This document shows positions 8,630-18,407 of a stretch of 64,000 nt of DNA, one piece after another; position 1 is the stretch's first letter; every line of letters starts with the position of its first letter. The translations under genes and the position numbers were made by a program. Origin of the DNA: Ignavibacteria bacterium (lineage in GTDB: Bacteria; Bacteroidota; Ignavibacteria; Kapaibacteriales; UBA961); NCBI GenBank assembly GCA_016720145.1, contig JADJXV010000028.1:310001-374000 (forward strand), given 5' to 3'. Below the pieces are notes generated by a model, which did no database searches, had not been told where the DNA came from, and was given only the letters and a program-made list of their open reading frames with translations.

Positions 8630-8871
8630 TCTTTGCGAGCTCGTTTAGTGTGTTTTTCGAATGAGTCTGCTTCTTCTTTCGTGAATATTTCAGCAAAATC
8701 AGACATCTTTTTTTGAGGTGGTTTTGTCTCAGGTATAGGGGAAATGGCAACGCTTTTTGCTTCTTCTTCAATGTAAAAAAGTCAATGAACCTGTTTACCC
8801 AAATATTCTTTAGGCAAAGAAACATGGAGATCAAAAGATTCTTGTTGCGGCGTGATTACTTGTAATACCAT
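8611..8871 (-). pseudogene. Remnant of VapB-type antitoxin with in-frame stop
   Basis: Eighty-seven codons run from ATG 8871 to TAA 8611. The product starts MVLQVITPQQESFDLHVSLP and ends KHTKRARKEWDRTF, typical of the short antitoxins upstream of PIN toxins. Codon 30 (8782-8784) is TGA, cutting the protein between GKQVH and LFYIEEEAK. The frame is otherwise continuous. Together with the broken PIN gene this marks a dead toxin-antitoxin module. Confidence 0.65.
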
Positions 8872-8961
8872 AGTGCGTTAATAGGTTGATGTTCAAACAA
8901 TTTATACCCTCGTTACAATAGCAAACATACTATAAAAAACGGTAGTATTTTATCAACTTCC

Positions 8962-11900
8962 TCACTCCTGCATCGCACCCACCAAACGCTCCAAAAATGT
9001 AATTGCCTCCTCACGACTTTTAATCGGCGCTTCGAGAAATACTTTCGGCGATTTCTGCACGAATCGTGCGCCCGGAATCGAACCTACAAAAGCAGCAAGC
9101 GGCATGAATAAGAGTTCGTAATACGATGTATTCGTCTCGGGCGGTAATTCTGCCGTAAGCAAATTATTCTTAAAGACCAACCTCGTAAATCCTGTTTCTA
9201 ATGCCGCCACCCTGAGACGCACCGCAAAAATCAAATTCTCCGCCTCCGCCGGCAAGCGTCCGTAGCGGTCGCGGAGTTCGCTCGTGATGTTGAGGAGTTC
9301 CGTCTCCGAACGTACTAAATACAACCGCTTGTAGAATTCATACCGCTCCGTATCAGCAGATACGTAACTTGTAGGTAATAAAGCATCTGCACCGATTTCG
9401 ACGGCTACTTCTTCGTTGGTGAATGACCGTTTTTTTGTCACATCTTTCTCGTGGAATAGTTCGCTGAATTCTTCCGTTCGGAGTTCGTTCACTGCTTCAT
9501 CGAGAATTTTTTGGTATAATTCAAAACCCATTTCAGCAATAAATCCGCTTTGTTCTGCGCCGAGCAGATTCCCCGCACCGCGAATTTCCATATCGCGCAT
9601 TGCAAGCTGAAAGCCACTGCCGAGATCGGTATTTTCCTCCAATGCCTGCAAACGCCGGAGAGCAGTTCGCGAGAGCGTTTTGACCGGTGGCACAATGAGC
9701 ATCGAGTAAGCTTGTGTATTTGAACGCCCGACCCGGCCGCGTAATTGGTAAAGTTCCGCAAGACCAAAATTATCTGCGTTAAAAATGAAAATTGTATTTG
9801 CATTCGGAATGTCGAGTCCGGATTCGATGATTTTCGTACAGAGCAAAACATCAAATTTCCGTTCAAGGAATTTCTCCATAACGTCTTCGAGCTTATCGGT
9901 TTCCATCTGTCCATGGGCTATCCCGCACCTAATCGATGGCACAAGCTGCACGAGCTGTTCGTGTAATTTCGTGAGAATTGAAATTTTATCACTCACAAAA
10001 TAAATCTGTCCGCCTCGCTCAAGCTCGCGCAGAAGATGCTCAAGAATTTTGTCATCGCTCCATTCTGAAATCGTCGTGCTGATTGGCAGACGATTCCTCG
10101 GAGGAGTTTCAATTATACTCAAGTCACGCGCCCCCATGAGTGAGAAATTCAATGTACGTGGAATAGGTGTCGCCGTGAGTGTGAGGGTATCGACCGTTAC
10201 CCGCATCGAACGTAATTTCTCCTTCGCCGTCACACCAAACTTCTGTTCTTCGTCGATGATTAATAGTCCTAAATTCTTAAAATTCAAATCTTTGCTGAGT
10301 ATTCTATGCGTTCCGATGAGAATATCAACAGCTCCGGTTCTCACCTTTTCAAGCACTTCTTTTTGTTCGGCCGGTGAACGAAACCGTGACAGCACATCCA
10401 CATTCACCGGATAGCGGTGAAGTCGATCGGTAAACGTCAGAAAATGCTGCTGCGCGAGAATGGTAGTCGGCACGAGCACGGCGACTTGCTTGCCATTTTG
10501 TGCGGCTTTGAAGGCAGCGCGCACGGCGACTTCCGTCTTGCCGAAACCCACATCGCCGCAGACGAGGCGGTCCATCGGCGTCTGAGATTCCATATCAACT
10601 TTTACTTCTGCAGTCGCTTTAGACTGATCCGGCGTATCCTCGTAAATAAAGGATGCTTCGAATTCTTTCTGCCAATTGGTATCCGCCGGAAATGCATAGC
10701 CGGGCTGGGCTTTACGCTCTGCATAAAGGCGGATTAATTCTCGGGCTATGTCCTTGAGCTTTTTCTTGGAGCGTGCTTTTTTACGTTCCCACTCGGCCGA
10801 ACCGAGCTTGCTGAGTTTCGGAGCTGCGTCTTCGCTACCCGAGTATTTTTGAATCTTATGGATATGATTTAAATGCACATAGAGCACATCGCCGCCTTCA
10901 TATATCACGCGCGCGCAGTCCTGCTTGCTCCCGGCAATGGTAATCGTCTCGAGTCCGTCGAATTTCCCGACGCCTTTATCGACATGCACCACATAATCAC
11001 CGCGCCGAAGCTGAGCGAGTTCGCGGAGGGTAATTCCTGTAAATTGCTTACCCTTTTTATTAGTCTGAAAATGCCGCCGCTCGAATAATTGATGTTCGGT
11101 AAAGAAAGCAAGCTTTTCATCCGGCAGAATAAACCCCTTGGCAAGCGTTTTATCAACCCATGAAATTGACCTCAAGGTCTGTGACGGCGAGGCAAGCGGC
11201 AGTTCGTTTTCTTCGTCGTCAATCTCCATCGCGCTTGTGACTAAGTCGTGGAGACGCTTGGAGTTCACACTGCCTTCTGCCGAAAGGAATATCCGCGATT
11301 TATTCGTTGCAATCATCCGTAGTTCCAGGCACAAACGTTGCACCGATGCCGAAAGCGCGGGCTGATAAGCAGACTTGACAGACACATCGGCATCTCCAAG
11401 TCCATTCATCGAAAGTATAGTCCAGCCCGAAAATTTTGCTTCCCAATCCATGATACCCAGTTTTTCAAATTTCGCGGCGCACTGTTCAGGAGAATCGACG
11501 ACAAGGAGCGAACCTTCCGGAAAATAGTCCAGCACTGACGACTCAAACGGTGTATCGCCATGCTGAAACAAATCGGCAATAAATTCCAGGGAGAGATGTT
11601 CGCGGATACTCCGTTGCGACAGCGGGTCGAATTCTCTAATCGAATCAATGACATCACCCCAGAATTCCACACGAATTGGCGCAGACCAGCCGAGCGGAAA
11701 AACATCGACAATACCACCGCGTACAGCCATATCACCTTGATTTTCCACGAAATCCTTGCGGTCGAAACCATGAAGCGAGAGTGTTGTGGTGAATTGATTA
11801 AAGGGTAATTTCCCGCCGCGCTCGAGGTGAATTCGATTCGTCGTCACATCGTTCGGACGGGGCACGGTGAAGGTGAGGCATTCGGGCGAACCGACAGCGA

Positions 11901-12270
11901 TGCAGGATGCATTATTCTCCACCATCGCAAGTGAGTCGATAACGGCTATGATCTTCTCATCAAGCTGTTCGGAGGAGTAATGGAGTTTTTTATCGGGTTC
12001 GGCAAAGAGCGCTGTAAATTGTTCGCCTACAAGGGAATTGAGATCGTAGAGCCATTCGAGGGCTTCTTCTTTGGAGTCAGCGAGAACGAAGACGCGCTTT
12101 TGATGTGCGCGCCAGAGGGCAGCGACGGTTAGCGCGCGGAGTGAACCGGACAGTGTTTTGACGGCGACGTGCGAGCCGGTCGCGGCTAGGCGCTCAGAAA
12201 GCGAGCGGATAAAAGCGGCAGAATCGAGGCGGCGCAGGAGCGGTTCGAACGGAGTATCAGGGGTCTGCAT
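8962..12270 (-). CDS. mfd: Transcription-repair coupling factor Mfd
   Basis: Mfd is an ATP-driven translocase that removes RNA polymerase stalled at DNA lesions and recruits UvrA for nucleotide excision repair. The protein has 1102 residues from ATG 12270; the open frame extends 24 codons further but MQTPDTPFEP is the natural start. In order: UvrB-like module (AVRGGIVDVFPLG near 180), CarD-like polymerase-interacting domain (YVVHVDKGVGKFDG near 420), helicase motif I GDVGFGKTE near 573, DEEQKFGV near 671, TATPIPRTL, QLRGRVGRS near 842, and the C-terminal TRCF domain. All motifs are present and the length is normal. It is a single gene, flanked by the dead VapBC pair. Confidence 0.97.
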   Translation of the reverse strand: MQTPDTPFEPLLRRLDSAAFIRSLSERLAATGSHVAVKTLSGSLRALTVAALWRAHQKRVFVLADSKEEALEWLYDLNSLVGEQFTALFAEPDKKLHYSSEQLDEKIIAVIDSLAMVENNASCIAVGSPECLTFTVPRPNDVTTNRIHLERGGKLPFNQFTTTLSLHGFDRKDFVENQGDMAVRGGIVDVFPLGWSAPIRVEFWGDVIDSIREFDPLSQRSIREHLSLEFIADLFQHGDTPFESSVLDYFPEGSLLVVDSPEQCAAKFEKLGIMDWEAKFSGWTILSMNGLGDADVSVKSAYQPALSASVQRLCLELRMIATNKSRIFLSAEGSVNSKRLHDLVTSAMEIDDEENELPLASPSQTLRSISWVDKTLAKGFILPDEKLAFFTEHQLFERRHFQTNKKGKQFTGITLRELAQLRRGDYVVHVDKGVGKFDGLETITIAGSKQDCARVIYEGGDVLYVHLNHIHKIQKYSGSEDAAPKLSKLGSAEWERKKARSKKKLKDIARELIRLYAERKAQPGYAFPADTNWQKEFEASFIYEDTPDQSKATAEVKVDMESQTPMDRLVCGDVGFGKTEVAVRAAFKAAQNGKQVAVLVPTTILAQQHFLTFTDRLHRYPVNVDVLSRFRSPAEQKEVLEKVRTGAVDILIGTHRILSKDLNFKNLGLLIIDEEQKFGVTAKEKLRSMRVTVDTLTLTATPIPRTLNFSLMGARDLSIIETPPRNRLPISTTISEWSDDKILEHLLRELERGGQIYFVSDKISILTKLHEQLVQLVPSIRCGIAHGQMETDKLEDVMEKFLERKFDVLLCTKIIESGLDIPNANTIFIFNADNFGLAELYQLRGRVGRSNTQAYSMLIVPPVKTLSRTALRRLQALEENTDLGSGFQLAMRDMEIRGAGNLLGAEQSGFIAEMGFELYQKILDEAVNELRTEEFSELFHEKDVTKKRSFTNEEVAVEIGADALLPTSYVSADTERYEFYKRLYLVRSETELLNITSELRDRYGRLPAEAENLIFAVRLRVAALETGFTRLVFKNNLLTAELPPETNTSYYELLFMPLAAFVGSIPGARFVQKSPKVFLEAPIKSREEAITFLERLVGAMQE

Positions 12271-12640
12271 ACGGGAAAGGATAGTTTTTTTTACTTGCAA
12301 ATTAAGTCGAATCGGTGAATTGGGAATGCTGATAATTACCAAGTCTGTAATTATAGATACGGCACATGACTGAATTTCAGAATATTTCTACAATAATTGA
12401 TCTATAATCTCAATAGAAATGAGCGTTACAACCAATTAGATAGTATAAAGTTAGCTTTACAAGGTAGAATGTATAATTACAATGATTGCATTAAAAGTTT
12501 TTCATCAATGGTAAGGTTGAACAGTTATCATGAGTCGTAGCATCACGTGGCAATAGAAATTTACCACCTGAATAACCGAATCAGACAGCCGATGTACTAC
12601 TTATAGTACCAATTTATTATACCAATTTTCTGGAGGTTTT
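12271..12640. other. Divergent promoter region between mfd and a T9SS gene
   Basis: This 370-base A/T-rich gap must hold the promoters of the two divergent genes. Just before mfd (minus strand) is CTTAATTTGC, one base off the TAnnTTTG element. Before the plus-strand gene is a good ribosome site (CTGGAGG, 7 bases from the ATG). No RNA or small gene seen. Confidence 0.45.
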
Positions 12641-15600
12641 ATGAACCGAATTATGTTCCTTTTTGCTGCTTTAATTGTATTCAGCACAGCAGTATTCAAT
12701 CCCGGGCAATCAATTGCTCAAACCAATATCTTCCCATCCTATTACGAGGACTTTGAGAATGGAGACGGTGGCTGGAATGTCACCGGTTCAAATGCTTCGT
12801 GGCAGCTCGGATACCCGTCAGCCGGCGATATTTACTCTACTGCGAGCGGCTCATATTCTTGGGTGACAAATCTTTACGGCCCTTATAATGCGAATGAAAC
12901 ATCGTATTTAGAGTCCCCGGTGTTTGATATGTCGTGTTTTGCAAGTGATCCGTATATTGGATTTAGCCATGTGTATTTCCTTGAAGATAACTACGACTTC
13001 CATTGGTTAGAAATTTCTATTGATGGAGGTGCATGGACACAAGTTGGAAGTTCAAGTTCCGGTGGTAGTGGATGGTATCAGCCATGGTACGACGGAAATA
13101 CGGGTAATACCTACGATGTATGGGGTGGCTATTACTACTATAATGGTGGATGGGAGTATGCTGAGCATATACTTTCCGGCGCTGCGGGCAGCAATAATGT
13201 TCGTCTTCGCTTTGTAATGCAATCAGATGGATATGTTGAATATGAAGGTGTCGGTATTGATGATATTCAGATTTTCTTGCCCGGTGCAAATATCAACCCT
13301 CCGAGTCTTTCCAATCCTGCCGATAATGCTGTCAATGTCTTAACTGCACCAACACTTACCTGGCAGACAGCAGCATGTGCTGATAACTATCGTCTTCAAG
13401 TATCCACATCACCGACGTTTGCCGGTACAATTTTCAATCAGATCATAGTCGGCACATCACAGAATATAACCGGACTTGGCTTCTCTACGACGTACTACTG
13501 GAGAGTCAATTCCAATAAAGACGCGATGACGAGCTCATGGTCACCTGTTTATACCTTTACCACCGTAGCGCCACCGCCTACTGTTCCCACACATCAAATA
13601 CCTGCTAATGGCGCAATAGGAATTGCCACCATGTATTCTTCCGTTCAATGGAACGCATCACCAGGTGCCACACTGTATCGTGTACAAGTATCGACAGACA
13701 ATACATTTACAACGACATTAATTGATAATTCCAGCGCGGCTAGCTTTGCTGTATTGCCGACGTTACCGAATTTTACGACCTACTATTGGCGTGTCAATGC
13801 TTCGAATATTAGCGGGACGAGTGCTTGGTCGTCTCCTTGGAGCTTCAGAACAGTGCTTGCACCGGCAGTTTTAACCTTGCCGAACGATAATGAAGTTTCT
13901 CTTTCACTCCCGACAACACTTGTATGGCAATCAGTTCAAGGGATCGATATTTATCAAATTCAAATCGCAACAGATGAGAATTTCACTCAAATAATAGAAG
14001 ATGTGTCGAATATTCAACAATCGAGATATCAGGCAAATAATCTAACTAATAATGTGGTGTATTACTGGCGTGTGAAGCTTTTTGCTCCTGATGGAGAGCC
14101 AAGTAATTGGTCATCAGTCAGAAAATTCACTACTATTATTGCATCACCTGTACTTGCATTACCTTATGATGGTATTCAAGACTTATCGAAGTCCACCATG
14201 CTTTCTTGGAGCGCAGTATCGGGAGATGTTCAATATAGATTGCAAGTCTCTACTGATATGAGCTTTATCAAGAATATCATGATAGATATGATGACACCAT
14301 CAATATCAACTGTAGTTTCAGGTCTGGCAGGAAATACTATTTACTACTGGAGAGTACAAGCAGGTAGCCCTACAGCAGGTACGAGCGGCTGGTCATCAAT
14401 TCGGTCATTCTCGACAGTGGTCGATGCAACGGTAGCTGAGTTACCTTTGGATAATGCAAATTCTCTTGTATTCCCAATTACAATGCAATGGGCAAGTCGT
14501 GGCGATAAAGTGCAGTATGATTTGCAAATTGCTACCGATGCAGGATTTAAAACAGTGATTGCTGACATTGCTAGACTCACCGGTGTGTCAACTGAAGTCG
14601 GACTTTATGATGGCTTACAATACAACACTACCTATTTCTGGAGAGTGAGACCATTAAGCAACACCAACGTCACGATTAATTGGTCACCCGTGAGGAGCTT
14701 CCGTACGGCAATTGCCAAGACTGCTCTTCAGACACCGGCTAACTATTCCGGGAATCAACCCAAGAACACACAGCTTACGTGGAAAGTATCATCCGGCGCA
14801 ATGACCTATCGGGTGCAAGTATCTACAGAAAAGTCATTTGTCACTACAGTCGCAGACCAAGCCGGTGTGGTGAATCCAAACTATACTGTGTCTGACCTCG
14901 GAACTAATCAAACGTATTTCTGGCGAGTCATGGCTGAAAGTACGGATAATGGAGTCGGTTCATGGTCGGATATTTGGCAGTTCAGCACAGGCGAAGCGGC
15001 TGCGGCTACTCCAATGCTTCAAACTCCAGTAAACAACAAGAAAAACCAACTACCGGTGATTGATTTTACGTGGGAAACTGCAGTGAATGCGATTTCCTAT
15101 CGACTTCAAATCTCGAAAGAAATGTCGTTTGCTTCGACAGTTCTCGACAAAAGTAATCTTGTCGTTACGTCATTCAACAGCAGTGGGTTACAGCCAAATA
15201 CAACGTATTATTGGAGAGTAAGTGCTTCGAATACTGTGGGCGAAAGTCCTTGGTCGGAAGTGTGGAACTTTACCCTCGTACCTACTGCGCCGGCGATGCC
15301 GTCACTCTTTAGTCCTGCTGACAGAGCAATCAATCAATCAAGAAGTACATTATTAAAATGGACTGCTCCATCCAATGGCGGTGCGGTAGAGAAATACCAA
15401 ATTCAGGTATCTGAAATGATGGATTTCAGTACGCTTGTTGCAAATGAAACAGTATCAACAGCTACAGCATTTTCGCTAACAAATCTCAAATACAAAACAG
15501 TCTATTACTGGAGAGTATCTGCTGACAACGCAGGCGGAAATACATGGTCTGAGACATGGAGCTTTACGACTGAAGAATCTTCAGCTGTGGATGAACCTAG

Positions 15601-15865
15601 TACCGGTGAATTTGCAATGCAACTCTTTCCTAACCCGACTCAGCATACAGCATCGATACAATTCGCAGTTGGAGAGAATTCATCAGCTTCACTTGTAATT
15701 ACAAATGCAGTTGGAATCCCTGTCTATTCATCGACTTCGGTGGGACTCTCAGCCGATGATCATACTGTATTGTGGCTTGCAAACGAGGTAGCAAGCGGTG
15801 TGTATTTTGTACGATTAACGATAAATGGAATTTCACAAAATGCAACAGTAACGGTAGTGAAGTAA
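12641..15865 (+). CDS. Large secreted fibronectin-III repeat protein, T9SS cargo
   Basis: The protein has 1074 residues. Signal peptide is about 1-27 (ends SIAQ). An N-terminal beta-rich domain of about 190 residues (YYEDFENGDGGWNV ... GIDDIQIF) resembles the choice-of-anchor J/MAM-like lectin fold found on T9SS proteins. Eight fibronectin-III-like repeats of about 90-100 residues follow, each with the pattern TYRVQVST ... TTYYWRV ... WSxxWSF and a first strand such as LQTPANYSG. The C-terminus is a T9SS type A sorting domain (LFPNPTQHTAS ... GVYFVRLTI). It is probably a surface adhesin or scaffold; no catalytic domain is visible. A strong ribosome site (GGAGG) precedes the start and a strong terminator follows at 15888, so it is monocistronic and probably well expressed. 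Confidence 0.85.
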   Translation: MNRIMFLFAALIVFSTAVFNPGQSIAQTNIFPSYYEDFENGDGGWNVTGSNASWQLGYPSAGDIYSTASGSYSWVTNLYGPYNANETSYLESPVFDMSCFASDPYIGFSHVYFLEDNYDFHWLEISIDGGAWTQVGSSSSGGSGWYQPWYDGNTGNTYDVWGGYYYYNGGWEYAEHILSGAAGSNNVRLRFVMQSDGYVEYEGVGIDDIQIFLPGANINPPSLSNPADNAVNVLTAPTLTWQTAACADNYRLQVSTSPTFAGTIFNQIIVGTSQNITGLGFSTTYYWRVNSNKDAMTSSWSPVYTFTTVAPPPTVPTHQIPANGAIGIATMYSSVQWNASPGATLYRVQVSTDNTFTTTLIDNSSAASFAVLPTLPNFTTYYWRVNASNISGTSAWSSPWSFRTVLAPAVLTLPNDNEVSLSLPTTLVWQSVQGIDIYQIQIATDENFTQIIEDVSNIQQSRYQANNLTNNVVYYWRVKLFAPDGEPSNWSSVRKFTTIIASPVLALPYDGIQDLSKSTMLSWSAVSGDVQYRLQVSTDMSFIKNIMIDMMTPSISTVVSGLAGNTIYYWRVQAGSPTAGTSGWSSIRSFSTVVDATVAELPLDNANSLVFPITMQWASRGDKVQYDLQIATDAGFKTVIADIARLTGVSTEVGLYDGLQYNTTYFWRVRPLSNTNVTINWSPVRSFRTAIAKTALQTPANYSGNQPKNTQLTWKVSSGAMTYRVQVSTEKSFVTTVADQAGVVNPNYTVSDLGTNQTYFWRVMAESTDNGVGSWSDIWQFSTGEAAAATPMLQTPVNNKKNQLPVIDFTWETAVNAISYRLQISKEMSFASTVLDKSNLVVTSFNSSGLQPNTTYYWRVSASNTVGESPWSEVWNFTLVPTAPAMPSLFSPADRAINQSRSTLLKWTAPSNGGAVEKYQIQVSEMMDFSTLVANETVSTATAFSLTNLKYKTVYYWRVSADNAGGNTWSETWSFTTEESSAVDEPSTGEFAMQLFPNPTQHTASIQFAVGENSSASLVITNAVGIPVYSSTSVGLSADDHTVLWLANEVASGVYFVRLTINGISQNATVTVVK

Positions 15866-15887
15866 TTTCACTGAGTTATAAAGTAAG

Positions 15888-15925
15888 CGCCTTTGTTATG
15901 TAGATAACAAAGGCGTTTTTTATTT
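15888..15925 (+). terminator. Rho-independent terminator
   Basis: CGCCTTTGTTAT (15888-15899) pairs perfectly with ATAACAAAGGCG (15904-15915) around a GTAG loop, followed by TTTTTTATTT. A textbook intrinsic terminator 22 bases after the fibronectin-III gene. Confidence 0.9.
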
Positions 15926-16001
15926 ATGAGTGAATTCCATGAACCGACAGGAACTTTTAGAATTGAAAGCAGGACTTATATACAGCATTACCTACCACAG
16001 G

Positions 16002-16032
16002 TTGTAGCATTGCGCGAATCTCCGTATTTTTG
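16002..16032 (+). promoter_or_regulatory. Bacteroidota-type promoter for the YIP1 gene
   Basis: TTG at 16002-16004, a 20-base spacer, then TATTTTTG at 16025-16032. This fits the -33 TTG / -7 TAnnTTTG consensus of the Bacteroidota primary sigma factor. The start would be about 40 bases before the ATG. Confidence 0.55.
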
Positions 16033-16079
16033 GTGCTGTCAATTCAATTTCTATCATTTATTTATAGGGGAATAGAACA

Positions 16080-16853
16080 ATGGACGAAATTACTACGAAT
16101 GAGCCGGAGTCAAATGACAATGTTCCGGAAGAACAAGCATCATTATTTAGCGGGTTTATTGATATCTTTTCAGCACCTTGGGAAATTGGAAGAAGAGCCA
16201 TACGTTCACCTCTCAAAGTAGTACTCTTTGCTATCTTATTAGAAGCATTGAGCATTACAGCTGTTAGTTATTTTTATTCTACCAGCCCGGGGATTCGAAA
16301 GGAATCCTATCAGATGCAAGCTAAAATGATAGATAAAATGGCTCAAAGCCCTAATTTCCCGAAAGAAAAATTACCTGAACAGTACGAGAATATTGAGAAA
16401 CAATTAGATTTTAATCCGACACGATCACTTGGTATGGGGATACTGACCGGTGGAGCAGTGATTTTTGGACTAGGGTTTTTATTATGGATTTCTCATAGAA
16501 TTTTTACATCCGATCCAATCAATTACATGCATCTCTTAGCACTCCTAAGCTACGCAACATCAATAAGTTTTGTTGGTAATATTATTGGTGCACTCATGCA
16601 GTTTTTTGGCGATTCGATGCGCATAGCTCCCGGACTGGGATTCTTAGCTCCTGCAGATGATGTTGGCTTGCTCAGCTTACTCTCTCGAATAAATATCTTT
16701 ACAATTTGGTATTATGCAGCAGTTGGAATTGCTATTGCCTCCGCAGCTGCATTACCAAAAAATACAGGAATTATTATTAGTGGGATTGTCTATACATTCA
16801 CCATGCTGGTACTCTGGGGTATCATGCAGCTCATGTCAATGATTTTTGGATAA
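16080..16853 (+). CDS. YIP1-family membrane protein
   Basis: The protein has 257 residues. An acidic cytoplasmic N-terminus (about 1-30) leads to LFSGFIDIFSAPWEI, the start of the bacterial YIP1 domain, then five hydrophobic segments (about 47-65, 120-140, 155-180, 210-230, 235-255). Bacterial YIP1 proteins are polytopic inner-membrane proteins of unknown function; the family name comes from Golgi proteins. Its own promoter lies upstream and it precedes the M16 peptidase gene by 106 bases. Confidence 0.75.
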   Translation: MDEITTNEPESNDNVPEEQASLFSGFIDIFSAPWEIGRRAIRSPLKVVLFAILLEALSITAVSYFYSTSPGIRKESYQMQAKMIDKMAQSPNFPKEKLPEQYENIEKQLDFNPTRSLGMGILTGGAVIFGLGFLLWISHRIFTSDPINYMHLLALLSYATSISFVGNIIGALMQFFGDSMRIAPGLGFLAPADDVGLLSLLSRINIFTIWYYAAVGIAIASAAALPKNTGIIISGIVYTFTMLVLWGIMQLMSMIFG

Positions 16854-16959
16854 TATAGTACGAGCAAGCTCAGCCATGAATAGGAATGAGTAAACTCAAA
16901 ACTTTAGATTTGGATATAATCAGCAGGGTAGAATCATCCTTTACAACTATCAATCATCT

Positions 16960-18228
16960 ATGGAAAATACGGTACTTACCGAATTACATGAACGTCACTT
17001 GGCTAATGGTCTGCATGTCGTGGTCGCACCCAATCACAAAGCACCTGTTGTGTGCGTGACCGTGGGCTATAAAGTGGGCTCCAAGGACGAACTCCCCACC
17101 AAGAATGGATTTGCACATTTATTCGAACATCTCATGTTCGACGGCTCGACCAATGTCGCTCGTGGCGATTATTTCAAAATTGCAGCCGGCGCAGGCGGTA
17201 GCCCGAATGCTTATACAGCGTATGACCAGACTGTGTATCATATTACCGTACCTGCCCATCAGACCGAACTCGCTATGTGGCTCGAGTCGGATAGAATGAT
17301 GCAGTTCGGCGTGCAGGAAATCGGACTCGAAACACAAAAACGCGTCGTGCTCGAAGAAATGTCGCAAGTCGTGGAGAATCAACCGTATGGGATATGGCGT
17401 ACCAAACAGGCAGAGATCGCTTACTCTCCTGATTGTTCACATAGTTGGGAAATTATCGGTAGCCGTGAGCACATAGCCGGCGCTACAATGCAGGATGTCC
17501 AGGAGTTCTTCTCAATGTATTACCGTCCGAATAATGCAGTGCTGACCATCGCCGGAGATATTACTCCCGGTGACGCTTTCACTCTTGCCGAAAAGTATTT
17601 CTCTGATATTCCGCGTGGTGATAAGCCTATACGTCGTAATGTAGTAACGCCTGAAATGCGGCTTGGCAATCGTTCTGTCGTAGTCGAAGATAATGTGCCG
17701 TTACCGGCAGTCTATATGTCATTTCATACCGATGGATTTTTGGATAAAAGAGCTGTTCGTGCCGATATACTGGCAGGAATCATAGGCGAAGGTAGGAGTT
17801 CAAGATTCTACAAATCACTCGTTTATAATCGCCAAATCGCTTCTTCTGCCTTTGCATTTGCCGATCAAAGGGAATTGTCGTCGCTCTTTACGATATCGGC
17901 GACTGCTGCTTCGCCGGATATTACTTGTGATGAGTTAAGTGCCGCTCTTTTGGCAGAATTAACGGAAGTAATCGAAAACGGCATCACAGAAACAGAAATT
18001 CTCAAAGCTAGAAATTCCCTCAAAACTGGCATATCATATCCTTTGCAAACTGCTACAGGAGTTGCAGATACCGTCACCCAACAGACACTGTTTTGGAATG
18101 ATCCATTCCGAATAAACACTGCGCTTTCACGTTTCTCTGCATATTCAGCTAAGGATATTCAGGACTATGCTCGTGAAATTATTCGTCCTGAAAATATGGT
18201 GCGCGTTGATATTATTCCTGCAGGCTGA
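16960..18228 (+). CDS. M16-family zinc metallopeptidase
   Basis: The protein has 422 residues, the usual length of a single-unit pitrilysin-family protease (two M16 half-domains). The inverted zinc motif HLFEH is at 53-57, with the distal Glu candidate in ETQKRVVLEEMSQ about 75 residues on. No signal peptide is evident, although many Bacteroidota homologues are periplasmic. The C-terminal half shows RSSRFYKSLVYNRQIA, the conserved substrate-clamping region. Bacterial M16 proteases degrade peptides and often come as an active/inactive pair; no second M16 gene lies in this window. An intrinsic terminator follows at 18253. Confidence 0.9.
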   Translation: MENTVLTELHERHLANGLHVVVAPNHKAPVVCVTVGYKVGSKDELPTKNGFAHLFEHLMFDGSTNVARGDYFKIAAGAGGSPNAYTAYDQTVYHITVPAHQTELAMWLESDRMMQFGVQEIGLETQKRVVLEEMSQVVENQPYGIWRTKQAEIAYSPDCSHSWEIIGSREHIAGATMQDVQEFFSMYYRPNNAVLTIAGDITPGDAFTLAEKYFSDIPRGDKPIRRNVVTPEMRLGNRSVVVEDNVPLPAVYMSFHTDGFLDKRAVRADILAGIIGEGRSSRFYKSLVYNRQIASSAFAFADQRELSSLFTISATAASPDITCDELSAALLAELTEVIENGITETEILKARNSLKTGISYPLQTATGVADTVTQQTLFWNDPFRINTALSRFSAYSAKDIQDYAREIIRPENMVRVDIIPAG

Positions 18229-18252
18229 GGGAGCAATGAGATAATTCATTTG

Positions 18253-18306
18253 AAAAGCGGAATGACGCTGTGAAGGATTTTCGCATCGTTCATTCCGCTT
18301 TTTTAT
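18253..18306 (+). terminator. Probable intrinsic terminator after the M16 gene
   Basis: AAAAGCGGAATGA (18253-18265) is the exact inverse of TCATTCCGCTTTT (18290-18302), with a 24-base loop and a T-rich tail. The long loop is slightly unusual but the stem and T-tract are good. Confidence 0.75.
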
Positions 18307-18332
18307 TCCAATACGGCTTGGAGTACACTACG

Positions 18333-18362
18333 TTCATTACCCAATTAATCTTTGTATTTTTG
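18333..18362 (+). promoter_or_regulatory. Possible promoter of the M50 protease gene
   Basis: TATTTTTG at 18355-18362 matches TAnnTTTG. The upstream element at the expected 19-base distance is TTC (18333-18335) rather than TTG, so the match is partial. Confidence 0.35.
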
Positions 18363-18407
18363 TTCTAATCTCAATCTCAATTCCGACATAATTCCCTTTG
18401 CTTTCGT

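Noticed and set aside
8782..8784. TGA in the antitoxin frame as selenocysteine
   Set aside because: No downstream SECIS-like hairpin was seen and the linked toxin is also broken, so loss of function is simpler.
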